64,000 nucleotides of DNA, from the NCBI RefSeq assembly GCF_037038585.1, contig NC_092520.1, positions 151,775,104 to 151,839,103 of the forward strand. Direction: 5' to 3'. The stretch's first letter is position 1; every line of letters begins with the position of its first letter. Position numbers and translations under genes: made by a program. Source of the DNA: Patagioenas fasciata (Eukaryota > Chordata > Aves > Columbiformes > Columbidae). The notes beneath the pieces are model-generated. The model was given only the letters and a program-made list of their open reading frames with translations. It ran no database searches and was not told the DNA's origin. This document shows, piece by piece, positions 37,971-49,984 of the stretch.

Positions 37971-40900
37971 CTGGGAAAGAAACAGGTACACGAGTCACCT
38001 GAAGGTTCCCCTGGCAGCTCACTGATGTGCACAGGGAATTGGAGAAGCCAAAGGGAGGCAGCACAAGGAGAATGAGACCCAGAACTGAGAGGGCAGGAAG
38101 GATGATGCATTTAGCAAGTGACTGCTTGCTTTTTGATAACGAGTGAGATAAGATGATGAGACTGCATCCTGGTGAAGGGCAAACACATCTGCTCCACCAG
38201 GTCTTAAATTCTTTTTCTTTCAGATTTTTTCTGTGTGGTTTTGTGTGGGGTTTTTTGTTTGTTTGCTTTTCTTTCCCATAAGGGAATTGTGTTACTAACT
38301 AACCTATTGTAATATGAACTGAGCATCGGAAACATCCATCCAGTTCAATCAACATTTTTAATTGCCGGTTTTCTGGAGTCACAAGCACAACTCACGATAA
38401 CACTAATCCCACAAATCTTTACACAAAAATAGTGCCTCTCTTCCCTATGGAATATTGCCCAGGCTGATCAGCAGATTCTGCTTCGTCTTGAGTGAGAGCT
38501 GACTGTGTGGGCTGATGCTGTTTAAAGAGGGAAGGTGTTAATGCAATAACACACTGATGGAGCTGGTACTTTCGAGCTCTGTTTCACAAGGATGGCGCAT
38601 CTACCATGAGCTGACACTAACAAGGGGCTCCAGCTCTCTTGGATAAATGCTTATATCTGACACTAGTGTATATTGCACTTTCTGAGCTCTTAGCTAGACT
38701 CGTCACAGAGCATTTAAATGTATACCCATTATTTCTCTTCTCTGTGATGCTGTGTAGTTTCCATGGGAATCAGTAAATATCATCGGTTTATTACACGTAT
38801 TTCTATATGTGTCTATATTGATGGAACAATTCTCCAAAAAGCTCCTCTGCTTTCACTGGTGATTTCCACAAACCCATCGAAGAGTACTCACATCCAGTCC
38901 CTGCTATATCCAGCTGCTCCAAGAAAAGAGCAGTCCCTGGGCCCCATCACCCAGAGGATGGCCTGCATAGGATGGACCTCAGTGGACCTGCCCTGCTCCA
39001 TGAGTGACCTGCTGCATGCTGCAGTGCCTTAGCACATCTGGCTCAACCACACAGAACGTGAAGTAAAATAAGCCCCGTTGAAAAACAGAGGTAGCTCAAA
39101 AGTAAAATACTTTGAGCATACCAAAGCTTCTACTTTAAATCTTCGGTTTTCCATACTACCTGGAACCTGGACCTGGGTGTGGATGCTAACCTCTCCTAGA
39201 AACTACAAGCTAACTGATGGCTTCAGCAGCATAGACTTGGAGAAAAAGACAAATAACGCATGACTGAGGTCTTCAAATGCAAGTGTTACTTGGTAAAAAG
39301 GCACAGAAACATGAGGCAGAGTTTGAAAAGCATCTAAATGTCTAGTTCCTGTGGAAATCTCACTGCGAACAGAATGGGCCACAATAACTGCTGCTATGAA
39401 AATACAAGGTGAATAGGTGGGACTGTACACACAGCTGCAGAAAGAGAATGAGGATAAAACAAAGTAAAACTACAAGTTGACTGATTAAAATCGCATCGTA
39501 TTTTTGTGGCAAAGGAGTTCAAATGACCAGAAATCAGAAGACAGTGGCTGCAGATGGGGTGAAAATGTCTCCAAGAGAAACCTCAAACACAATAAAGCAA
39601 ATGTCTCCTTAATGTATTGTAGCTATTAAGTGCTACAATGAAAAGTTCTGATGCAGTACTTAACCTTGGAGGGATAAAAAGAGGAAAGAAAAAATTTACC
39701 AGACAACAGTCTGGTCAAGGAAGAATGTTTTAATGTGAACTCCTTCCTGGTATTTTTTCCTCCCTTCTCTGTCCTTTTAAGTGATTATTTCAAAACCTGC
39801 TTACAGCTTTTGCTAGGTTTCCTAGTATCTCCTCTAATATTGTTTCTTCTTGAATTTATCCATGGATTTGAGCTTTCAGAATACTCTAAGCGATTTTTCT
39901 CTAACACAAACGCTCAGTTTAGAGAGGGACATACTGTAGTTTGAAAATACAGCTTTTGTTTTCCTACTGTTTTGAAATACCTGCTGCACTCTTTCATTAA
40001 AGTATCAAAATTCAAAGATAAGTATTCTGCAAATGAGCTACTTTGAAATAAATAAAACATTTTAAAATAAATATACCTTATGAAAGAGGAAGGCAGTAAA
40101 CAGCTGAAAGAACTCCCGCAGTTGTGAAAACAGGTCTTTTTGGCTAGTTTTTCACCCACTGGACATTACTGAGGTAATTACTTTGTTATGGTTGTAGTAA
40201 AGAGGAAAATTAAAACAAAAAGCAAAGATGCAAGAGAGAGGGGATTAGAAGGAAGAGCACAAATGGAAAACCCCGCTTGAACTCTATTTACAGTAACTAC
40301 CATATTTTTTTCTTAAAACTGCTTGTTTCACAGCTTCAGTGGATGTGATATAGAGCTTCCTGAGCAAATGCAGGTTTTTGTGGTCATTAGTGTGCTTGCT
40401 TACTTCAGTGTCTTCAGACCTAAATAATTCTGAGATATTTTCTGATAGGTAAAAGAGTTGAAAAAACCTAGAACATTTGTGAGACCAGAATCATTTTTGA
40501 ACATTAACAGTTGCAGCTACCAATGCAGAAAAACATTGAAAATGTTAAATATGTCTCCTGAAAATAATGGAACGTTTAATATTTTTGAAACCAAACACTT
40601 CCATTTTTTCCTTTCAGGATATTCTTTTAGAAGAAATTAAATGCTTTGTTTCTACCAAAAAAAACCAAAACCAACCAACCAAAAAAAACTAAAAAAAAAT
40701 TATTATTAAAAAATAGAGAACAAACATTTCTTCTAAATTGGTCATCGTTTGTTTTTTTCCCTTGTAGTAATTCATAGCTAAAAAAACACTGCCTATGTCA
40801 CAATCACAAAAAGATTTCAAAACCAGATATTAAAAGAGCAGTTTCGCAACCAACCATAAGTAAGGTGAGCTACCTCATCTCCTCCAAAGTTCACTCATTT

Positions 40901-41773
40901 TAGACAAGCACCAAGATATATTTAATGCAAAACCCATCTTACTGTTGTGTGAAAAGGGAACTGAAAACAGCTGAACAAAATAGAATCACTGTGACTGGCA
41001 AACACTTCATCAGTGTAAGCACTTTTTCTTTCTGTATCTGGGTAACATTCAACTGCCCGTTTCTCTTTCACGATTAAAGCAAAACAAAACACTAGCCAAT
41101 TTTTTAATTTAGCACCCTCAGTGGCATTTTGTTCCTCTAAACTCCAGCTGTTTTAACATAAGGCATCTATCCTTAGTGGTTGCCTTTACAGACAATGGGA
41201 AAATCAGCAAGTCCCAAGGGTGTCCTATCCTCTTCCTAAGGGAGACATTTAAGACCACCAGGAAGAACCAACTTTTGGAGGTGAACATGTCTCCACTTAC
41301 TACAGAGGAAACCAAGTAAATTAACCTCTGAAGAGCTTCAGTGGGGGAAAACACTGGATGTTTTACATCTGACTTCCGTCTGAACTGACCTCTGGTTTGG
41401 ATGAATAAGAAGTTGCACTCCCAGCAGTGTCGTCTAGCTTCAGGTGATGGCTTCAGTCATATCTAATTGGTTCTGGCTGTGGTTTTGACTTGCAGGTGGG
41501 ATCAATGTATTTGCCTAAACAACAACATTTAGTGTCATCTGAGGTACCATAGGGTATCTCAGGTAGGTGTATGGGGCTAGCAGGGATGACACCACAGGAC
41601 CTGCAGAAGACCTGGGCTCTTCTGGACTGTCAGCCAGAGGCCATGCCAACTAGGCATCTCAAATGGCCTCGAACATCTATCTTTAGAGCGTTCAGCCAGT
41701 ATGCTTTCAAACCAATATACCTGGAGCATGATCCTTGGCAAAGAGTGATGCAGAGGAAGTCTTTTCAACTTAC

Positions 41774-42028
41774 AGAGGAGAAGATGCTGTCATTTGGGAA
41801 GACACCTCCTATCACAATGTCAAATCCAGGCAACTCTCCATGAGGGCCAAATCCAAATGCCACCCAGCCAGTTGTATGGACTTGCAGCTCAAATGTAATC
41901 ACCTCCTCCAGCAGAGGTAAAACATGATTGGAGAAACGCAGCAGTGGAGGTGCAGGCTGAGCAAAACAAAAGTATGGGAGGAACAAGAGAAAGAGCATAC
42001 CCTTGGTACTTGAGAAAAGAACTGCCAT
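41774..42028 (-). pseudogene. MOXD2: MOXD2 first coding exon: signal peptide and start of DOMON domain
   Basis: From the ATG at 42028 the frame gives a hydrophobic leader (MLFLLFLPYFCFAQ) and then EEVITFELQVHTTGWVAFGF and GFDIVIGGVFPN, typical of the DOMON start in this family, up to donor GTAAGT. The block with the usual Trp before LEEVITFELQV appears to be missing, about 11-12 codons, without changing the frame. A second ATG at 41998 could also be the start. Confidence 0.85.
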
Positions 42029-42430
42029 TATCACCAGGACCACTGCAGTTTCTGAGTCTTGCCGATACCTTGGGCAGATATTCTGCTACAAGGGGCTCAG
42101 TTTATATGGAAGTGCATGAGGCTGGGCCTGTTGCCAGAAAGGAGGAGTGAAAACTGACTGTTCTATATCCAATTGAATGTGAAGGAAAGATCAACACTTC
42201 ACATAATATGCCCTGGCACTCTGCCTCTGTGAAACTGTACTAGGCCATCCTATATGCATCTTAAAACATTTTTAAAAGCCATTTTGTGCTGCACAATCGA
42301 AAAAGGCAACAAAATGTTTACCTTCTACCCAGTACTCCTCAGGGTGGGTAAATACTGGCTCTCCTCACCAAGGAAAAGGGGCTCTTCTGACTGACTTGCC
42401 TTTGTGTTGCAAATGCTGAAATGAGCCCTG

Positions 42431-42463
42431 ACTATGTCACCTTATTGTCTGGTGTGACATAGT
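42431..42463. repeat. 10-bp inverted repeat with 13-bp loop
   Basis: ACTATGTCAC at 42431-42440 is matched exactly by its reverse complement at 42454-42463. It lies about 400 bp upstream of the first MOXD2 coding exon. Confidence 0.8.
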
Positions 42464-44723
42464 TTGTTAGGAATGGGCTGGTGAATCTTAGTGCCATGGC
42501 TTATCAGGAAGATATTGTGGCACATAAAAAGGGCTCCTGCACCAGAGTGGAAGAGTAGAATAAAGAAAAGTGCCTTTTGTCCATGCACTACACCTTGGTG
42601 TGAGTGAGTGGAAGGAGAAAAGAGCATCATCTGTTGCTCTGCCTAAGACCTTTCGGCTTAATGATAGGAAGAACAAAGAACCTCAGCAGGTTTCCAATGG
42701 GTTCTGCCAGGAGGCACTTTGTGTATCTCATCTCATATTTGCCCCATTGCATAATCTACTACAAAATATAGCCTGGGTCTGTGGATTTTGAAGGATGTGG
42801 TAGTTTACTCCTGCTTACTTGCTAGGAAAGTGTAGAAAAGCCCAATTGTATTAACCTGCTGAGATAAGTGCTCACAAAACAGATGAGTAACAGAGGAGAG
42901 GTATCTAATCTGATTTTCAGGGATAGGGCTTAAATAGCTCTAATTTCACACAAATTGCTTGAATCCCAGGTTGCTTTGTGGACAGTCCTGCTGTGGAGAT
43001 CAAGTATATTTGTGGTTTCTTTTGTGAATTATGTAATACAATGCCAACATTTTAAATTTTCTTTGCTCCAGAGATGCCCAAGGCACTGCTCTGGGGGCAT
43101 GAGGCAGAGCTGAGGGATATGGTAATCAAATTGAATATTTCGAGGCTAGGACAGCACAGGGATATCAAAACTGAGAGACTTCAGGCCCTCTGTGGGGAGA
43201 GCCAAAGACAGAGTTTAATGATGAAACAGGGAGGGAAAAAGGGACATGGATCTGCATAGCTTCATTAGGGTGTTTTGCGGAGCTGTTGGTGTGAGAAATT
43301 TTCATCATTACTCATTCTCCACTCTATTAAACAGAAAATCTCTTTCTCACGTAGAGAGGAGTGACCATGAGATCGGCGGATGCAACTGAGATGCTGCTGG
43401 AAGATGTGACTATCCTGGGGTTACAAGGAGGGATGGTTTAGCTGTGTGACAAAGATTAGAATTGCATATTTTCTTTGATAGTACAGGATGTGGTGTTTGC
43501 ACGTCACTGCTGAGGGCTGTGAGAGAGATATCCAGAAAGGGGTAGATACCACAGATTGGCAGCAAGCAACATGACAAAGAAGATTATACAATTATAGACG
43601 ATCTGAGTAGAGGAAAGAGGATAAAAACCACTTCTTTTAAAAAGCTAAGTGCTCACACAGGAACCAAGTGTGAAAAGAAGGAGGAGAGTCAGAACCAAGG
43701 GTGCAACAACATCTCTGAGGATTTGCCTCAGGCAGCAGAGACACAGAGAGTGAAGAGGAAAGCAGTGATGGATGTTCCACTGTGTTTTCTTTTTGGGGAT
43801 TAAGACAATGTACAACAAAATCGGGACATAAGAAGAATGCAAGTGTTTTACCTAGCCCTCTTTTCAAACAACCCTGAAGGCTCCATAGCTCAAAACCTTT
43901 GCTGGCAGCACACACGTCCCTGACATGCAGCTAACTCCAGCTCCCATTTATCCCCAGCTCAACAACTCCCTGTTACGGTGCAGGGTAGGAAGGACAGAAT
44001 TCCTGTTACAACCAGTTGAAGCCATGTCAGTATTTCATTTCACAATAGTTGACCTTCTGTTGAGGTTAACACCTTTGCTTATTCTTTTAGTCCAGTTTTA
44101 AGCAAAATACTTCATTTTTTTTTTTTTTTTTATTTCCCCGAAAAAGAAAGGCACAAAATCTTGTTTTGTAAATGTGGAAAGAAACATAATCACCTCAGAG
44201 AATGCAAGCTGTCAAAATTGGATATCCAGTCAAAGGGATTTAGTTAGGTTGCCTTCATGATCAGTGGCAGAGGGAGCCTAGACTAACTTACACCAAACAA
44301 CTATTTTTTATAAATTACTTAAGTGGTACAGAATTAATCCGAAGTGCAGTATTTCTATACCCTTTAATTTTTATGGATTTTTAAGCATAGAGCTAATAAC
44401 TCATTTTGATACATTTAGTTCTAATTCCCCCAAACTCAAACCTACTGTGAAAAACCTCACAATCTTGCTGGACACTATCTGAGTCATATATCTCAAGGCA
44501 ATATACAGTCAACAGAATATCCACAATTTTGGCGTCAGTTCATTACCCTCCTTCAGAAGGTCTTAGCAATACTACCCAAGGGAACATAAAAGAGTGATGT
44601 TCAGTGTGGGTTGATGGCAAGTGGAAAGGGAATGCCCTGGGTGAAAATGAATGGGCTGTAAGCATTGGCAAGGAGCAGCGGGTGTCAGTCAAGACTAGAA
44701 TAAGCGCAGGCAGATCAGATCTG

Positions 44724-45000
44724 GGGGAAGAGGCTGGGACGGCTGACACAGGGGAGACAGGGGTCCTGGATGGGCGTGGAGGGACAGGAGGGGAGGAAGG
44801 GATCTGATGTGACACCGAGGGAAACCAATGTTGGGCAGAACCAAAGTTCAGGGTCACAGGGGTGAGGGGTAAGGTAAAGGAGGGGACAGCAGGGAAAGGG
44901 ATTCCATGTAACACAGGTCAGAACCAATGTTGGGCGGAACCAAAGTTCATGGTCACGGGGGTGGGGAAAGGTAAACGAGGGGACACGGAGGGACTGTGCA
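44724..45000. repeat. G-rich tandem repeat, about 100-bp unit
   Basis: The word AACCAATGTTGGGC is found at 44823 and again at 44922, each followed by GGAACCAAAGTTCA-like sequence, a GGGTCAC block and a purine-rich GGGGACA block. The stretch before 44823 matches the second half of the unit. This gives two and a half to three diverged copies of about 99 bp. Confidence 0.75.
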
Positions 45001-45199
45001 GCAGGTACCTGTCACTGGTTTGTGGGGATCTGTACACCTCTGCGAGGGGCTTCCCTGTTTCTGGTCCCGCCTGATGGGTGAAGGGTTGTTCTTGTGGGCA
45101 GGTTTGGATGGGATAACAAGGTCCTTAGTTTCTATTATTTTAATTATAACTACTTATTTACTGTCAAACATTGAGAATAAAATCTTAAACAAGAGTAAC

Positions 45200-46170
45200 T
45201 AGAAGAGTCTTTGGGAGTAAACAATGCCTGTAATTTACTCTGGCTATTGCTTAAAACTGACAGTGGTTACTCCGAATTTACATATTAAAATTTAAAATAG
45301 CAGAATATAAAGACTGCAACACTAATTGGGAGTGATACCTGTAGAGAAAAAAACTCTAGTTCATATTAAAAAAGATAAAAATGTGTACTAGTTAATCCAC
45401 TTAGTAGTACAGTAACAAGGGAAATGTTAGAGTGTAAATAAATACAATAAATATTATTTAGAAACCAGTAATGACTAAATTCAATTGCTGCTATTACTTA
45501 ACAAACTAGGCAGTCATTATTCCCAATCTGTACTGTAATTGAAAAAAATTACTAATTTGGAAAGTAGCCCTTTTTAAATTATAAAGGCAGAAAACGAATT
45601 GGGGATCATTAATAGCTTCATCTAAACATAACCATTATTAAATAAGTTGCAGACATGAATGACTCTGTATTGGAAACAAAACAAGGGAGTTTTAGATTTT
45701 AAGCCAAATAGGATTGGAAACTAATCAGGAGTGTTTAATGCTGAAATTATAACACAGCCGGAAATAAGTTTAGAGGCAATAGTGCCTCCCGCTTAGAACC
45801 AAAATAGCAATCGAAGCTTTAGGTTTTTAAAGAGGGAGAAATGGAAAGGAATCATTAAATAATGGACACATGTGGGTATTAAAAAAATTGCCAGGCAGTA
45901 ATGATTCCCAACATAACATAAGATTTAGGTGTAAGATAAAAGTAAAATTAGAAAACCATCAGTGAGACATGACTGTCTATATTTAAATATAGACTTTTTT
46001 TTTTTCCCTATTAATTGCCAGGGAGGGAGAGAAATAATCACAGGCACTTATTACTTTCAAGTAGAGCTAAAATAAAAATAATGCAACATACATATGATTT
46101 AAAAAAAAGTTACATTTAATTTTCAAAATATTTAGAACATTAATTGGGAGTAATTAGATGCATATTAGTT
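45200..46170. other. AT-rich block with many TAAT cores, no gene
   Basis: Nearly 1 kb of AT-rich DNA with frequent ATTA/TAAT words and no recognisable transposon or exon. Related short words recur, for example AATTGGGAGT near 45323 and 46142 and AATCAGGAGT near 45725, and GGCAGT(C/A)AT(T/G)ATTCCCA near 45510 and 45895. It may be an old repeat or a regulatory block. Confidence 0.35.
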
Positions 46171-46171
46171 A

Positions 46172-47540
46172 TTTCATAGAATGTCCTGAGTTGGAGGGGA
46201 CCCACAAGGATCATTGAGTCCAACTCCTGTCCCTGCACAGGACAACCCCACAGTTCACACCATGTGTCTGAGGGCTTGTCCAGTCTCTTCTTGAACACTG
46301 TCAGGCTTGGGGCTGTGACACCACCCTGGGGAGCCTGTTCCAGTGCTCCAGCACCCTCTGGGTGAAGAACCTTTTCCTAATGTCCAACCTAAACCTCCCC
46401 TGGCACATCTTCCTGACATTCCCTCGGGTTCTGTTGTTGGTCACTAAAGAGATCAGTGCCTGCCCCTCCTCCCCTTGTGAGGAAGCTGTAGCCACCATGT
46501 GGTCTCCCCTCAGTCTCCTTCAGGCTGAACAAACCCAGTGACTTTAGCCGCTCCTCATATGGCTTGCCCTTCAAACCCTTCACCAACTTCGTAGCCCTCT
46601 TCTGGACACTCCAGTAGCTTTATGTCCTTTTTATCTTATGGTGTCCAGAACTGCACACAGGGCTCCAGGTGAGGCCGCAACAGTGCAGAGCAGAACAGGA
46701 CAATCACCTCCATGCCTGGCTGGCAATGCTGTGCTGGATGCACCCAGGACACGGTTGGCCCTCTTGGCTGCCAGAGCACTGTTGGCTCATGTTCAAACTT
46801 GCCGTCCACCAGAACCCCCAGATCCTTCTCCACGGAGAAGCCCCCAAGTCCACCTTCAGTGTTGAAAAGCAAAGCGAAGAAAGCATTAAATGTCTTGGTT
46901 TTGTCTGTGTTGCTGTTTATGAGGTGACCATGCTCGCCGAGTGATGGGCCAATGTTATTTCTGGTTTGCCTTTTGCCAGTAACATCTTTTAAAAAGCCCT
47001 TTTTATTGTCCCTCACAGTACTGGCCAGATTCAATTCTAACTGAGCTTTAGCTCTGCGAATTTCATGCCTACAGTGATGAGCATCATCTCTGTAGCCCTT
47101 CCATGATGCCTGACGTTGCTTCCACTGACCATATAATTTCTTTTTTTCGTCGTATTTCGAGAAGATCCCTGCTCAACCAAGCTGGCTTTTTGCCTTGCCT
47201 GCTAGGCTTTCAGCATTTTGGAATTGCCTGGTCCTGTGCTTTTAGTCAGTGGTACTTAACAAGCGACCAACACTGATGGACCCCAGCATCTTTAAAGGCT
47301 TCTTCCCAGGGAATCTTATTGAGTAGTTCTCTGAGCAACCTGAAGTCCACTCTCCTCATATCTAGAGTTGGGGTCTTGCTGGCAGTTTTCCCTGTTAGCA
47401 CAGATTTTAAATGTGACTGCTTCATGTCACTGAGGGCCAGGCAGCCACCAATTGCCACTTCACCCACGAGACCCCCTCTGTTAGTAATAGCAAAACTAGG
47501 AAGGTACCTTTCCTAGTCAGTTCCCTCAGGACCTACACCA
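46172..47540 (-). mobile_element. CR1 LINE of a more diverged subfamily, rearranged
   Basis: The left edge is a CR1-type 3' end and the minus strand shows EKDLGVLVDGKF, the EPCVQFWTP block and, further upstream, ORF2 text before the reverse transcriptase (GKRQTRNNIGPSL, NAFFALLFNTEGG, LLNKIPWEEAF). The core reverse-transcriptase part between NAFFA and EKDLGVL is missing, so the copy has an internal deletion as well as 5' truncation. Confidence 0.88.
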
Positions 47541-48594
47541 TGTTGTCACCCAGATGGCTTAGGATCTCCTGTAGCTGTTTGTACCAGCTGTGTGATATTG
47601 CTATGACATTCCAGACATATTTAGAATTTAAGCCTTTTGTGAATACTCCAGCATTCTGGAAGAGGTTTTATACCACTTAAGGGTGTATGGCTCTGTTTCA
47701 TGACCAGGGCTATGCTAAAAAATCCTGAGAGCAAAGTAAATGAAAGATAGATAAAAATATGTTATAAAAATATGTTTTTTTTAAAAATGCCATGCCATGC
47801 CATGCTGCCTCAGGCCGGTGGGGGTGTGATCACAGGGCTGGGGTCTGGCAGGCACAGAGCCACAGAGCAGTAGCAGCAGCACTGGCCGTGGCCACAGGCC
47901 AGAGCTTGACGGCAGGGCCAAGGTCACAGAGCAGGGCTTTGCCACAGGGGTGGGGCTGCAGGGTTATGGGGAAAGGAGTGCAACCCAAGGCCAGGGCTAG
48001 AGGGCAGGGAGCAGGACCACAGGGCAGGTCAGCCCAGGCTTTTATGGAAGACACCAAAGGAATTGGTTCTTTTCAGCCTCTTGTAAAAAGGTGAAAACCA
48101 CACTCCAACATGGGACACTCTCCACCCTGTCACCCACTTCCTCCCTTTAGCCCCAGGTACCGTCATGTCCCCATCAATACTGAGCACATGGAAAGGTCGA
48201 GAAATCCTCCCCCAAGAGAACTTCTAAGATTCTGGACCACATTGCAGCCATCACATTGGAAGGAGGAAAAACAACACTTGGTCACAGGCTTTAGTCAGGG
48301 AATTTCATGAGAAACGTCATCCCAGGCAGGAATGCTTATGTACTTCAAGGCCTTGGGCCAGATCATGTTCTTCCCTCTCTTCTTCCTTTCCCTCCACACG
48401 TGCCCTCTTGCCATCTCTTCTTTCCAAAGTCTCCTCCCATTCTCAAGCTGATCACCACTCCAGCACTTCTTGGCACTTAGGAATCTCTCTTCTGGGCCCT
48501 CCTTTTCCAAGCCATGAGCCCCAGGGGAGCGATGCCGGTCCCTCAGCAGACAGACCTCACTGCAGAAGAAGATCTTGCCCGGCTCCCAACTGCT
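47541..48594. other. gap between CR1 and mariner, no gene recognised
   Basis: Contains a GC-rich, degenerate repeat stretch (47789-48030) and otherwise nothing that could be identified. Confidence 0.45.
47789..48030. repeat. GC-rich degenerate tandem sequence
   Basis: Starts with CCATG pentamers and continues with many copies of words like CACAGGGC, CACAGAGCAG and GGCCAGGGCT at irregular spacing of about 20-35 bp. It looks like a worn minisatellite. Confidence 0.5.
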
Positions 48595-49808
48595 AGGCAG
48601 TGCATTTTCAACCATTACAACTAGGCTCAAACACATCTTTATTCATCAAAATAGGAACCATTACAACCAAGACAGTTTGGCCAACCAAGAGTAACTTTGT
48701 TTATTCCTGGAGAGTAAAAATCCCTGCTTCAGGATTGAACCAACTCTTGCAAAGTATTTTCTGCATCCTGCTGGTTGTGGAAGGGTTTTTCCTGCAAAAA
48801 GTTGTCGAGATGTTTGAAGAAGTGGCAGGCAGCTGGCAAGAGCTCAGGTGAATATGGCACATGAGGCAAAATTCACAGCCCAAGGCTGAGTCACCTTTTG
48901 AAGCGTTGGATGTGCAATGTGCGGTCGGGCATTGTCACAGAGAATGGGGCCCTTTCTGTTGGCGGATGCTGGCTGAAGGCGTTGCTGATTTCAGTGCATC
49001 TTATCCATTTGCTGAACATCCTTCTCAGATGTCACGGCTTTGCCAGGATTCAGAAAGCTGTAGTGGATCAGACCGGCAGCAGACCACCAAACAGTGACCG
49101 GGACCTTTTTTGGTGCAAGTTTGGCTTTGGGAAGTGATTTGGAGATGGTCATTGCCAGTTGTTGTATAGAATCTGCTTTTTGTCACATGTTGCAACCCAA
49201 TAAAAAATGGATTGTTGTGCAAAATAAGAGAAAGTGACACTTCAAAATGATGACGTTTTGGATTTTTGGTCAGCTCACAAGCCACTCACTTACTGAGCCT
49301 TTTCCTGTTTCCAATTTGCTTCAAGCGCCGAAAGACTGTAAGATGGTAGACATTGAGTTCCTTGGCAGCTTCTTGCGTAGTTGGAAGAGGATTGGCTTCA
49401 ACAATTGCTCTCAATGGGTCGATGTCAGCTTCCCATGGCCAGCTGCTACGCTCCTCATCTTCAAGGCTCTCATCTCCTTTGCCAGACTTACTGAACTATC
49501 AATCACTGCACTGCACGTTTGTTAGTAGGTCCTGGGCCAAATGGGTTGCTGATGTTGTGAGTTGCTGCTTTAAGACTCATTTGGAACTCAAATAAGAAAA
49601 TTGCTCAAATTTGCTTTTTGTCTAACATCATTCCTATAGTCTTAACATAAATATAAACAGCAAATAATAAATCAGTAACAAAAAAGCCCAAAAAGCGAGA
49701 AAAGGGCATTCAGGTGTATAACGCAGCCACATTTTTAAAGAATGTTTCCAATATCAAATGGCAAATTTCAACAATGCAAAAACCGCAGTGTCTTTTGCAC
49801 CAACCTAA
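48595..49808 (-). mobile_element. mariner DNA transposon (Hsmar1-like), inactive
   Basis: The right edge is the reverse complement of a mariner terminal repeat (TTAGGTTGGTGCAAAAG), followed by TA at 49809-49810. Reading the minus strand in pieces gives the transposase N-terminus (MLDKKQI, FGPGTANKR), the first Asp region (TCDKKQILYN), TVWW-like CLVVCC text, KGPILCDNARPH with the second Asp, SPELLPA, HFFKHLDN and the C-terminus CNGSYFDE with stop near 48650. The Asp expected in SPxLxPxD is Ala. Several frameshifts and stops break the frame, and the terminal repeat on the left side is not visible, so the copy is dead and slightly truncated. Confidence 0.9.
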
Positions 49809-49984
49809 TACATCCCAGGTGTCTTTAGTTGCCTAGCCTACATTCAACAGCTCAAAATAAAAACTTATGTAGCATTTTAATGAGTTCTGTTGCATGGTGA
49901 CTGTTTGGCAGAGTTGCTGTGTGTTACACGTCCCGCAGTGTGTTTAGACCCCCGCTAGCAAGATGCAAAAGCACATTCTAGGAC

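Larger units (their letters stand above)
26204..42028 (-). pseudogene. MOXD2: MOXD2, DBH-like copper monooxygenase 2, pseudogene
   Basis: Eleven minus-strand exons read as a copper type II, ascorbate-dependent monooxygenase, the family of dopamine beta-hydroxylase, with order: signal peptide, start of the DOMON domain, copper-A histidines (KHHIYK, then LVHHILVY), the copper-B region, the NEMC methionine ligand and a hydrophobic C-terminal tail. Wording such as QETKYACAFIPLPM and FIPPGAESY resembles MOXD2 more than MOXD1 or DBH. Exons: 41774-42028, 37887-37970, 36551-36718, 35507-35609, 34668-34834, 32763-32854, 29194-29290, 28918-28977, 27712-27842, 27308-27422, 26204-26560. All internal splice sites are GT/AG and phases agree from exon to exon after the first. 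It is broken: in-frame TGA at 35562-35564, 34809-34811 and 27383-27385; histidine to tyrosine in the HxH copper-B motif at 32798-32800; and the exons between 41774 and 37970 not found. MOXD2 is known to be inactivated repeatedly in mammals and birds. Substrate of the family member is unknown. Confidence 0.88.
42029..46171. other. gap upstream of the MOXD2 pseudogene, no gene recognised
   Basis: It should include the former MOXD2 promoter just above 42028 (minus strand); no CpG island is present there. It holds an inverted repeat at 42431, a poly(T) tract at about 44108, a G-rich tandem repeat at 44.72-45.0 kb and an AT-rich block at 45.2-46.17 kb, listed separately. Confidence 0.5.
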
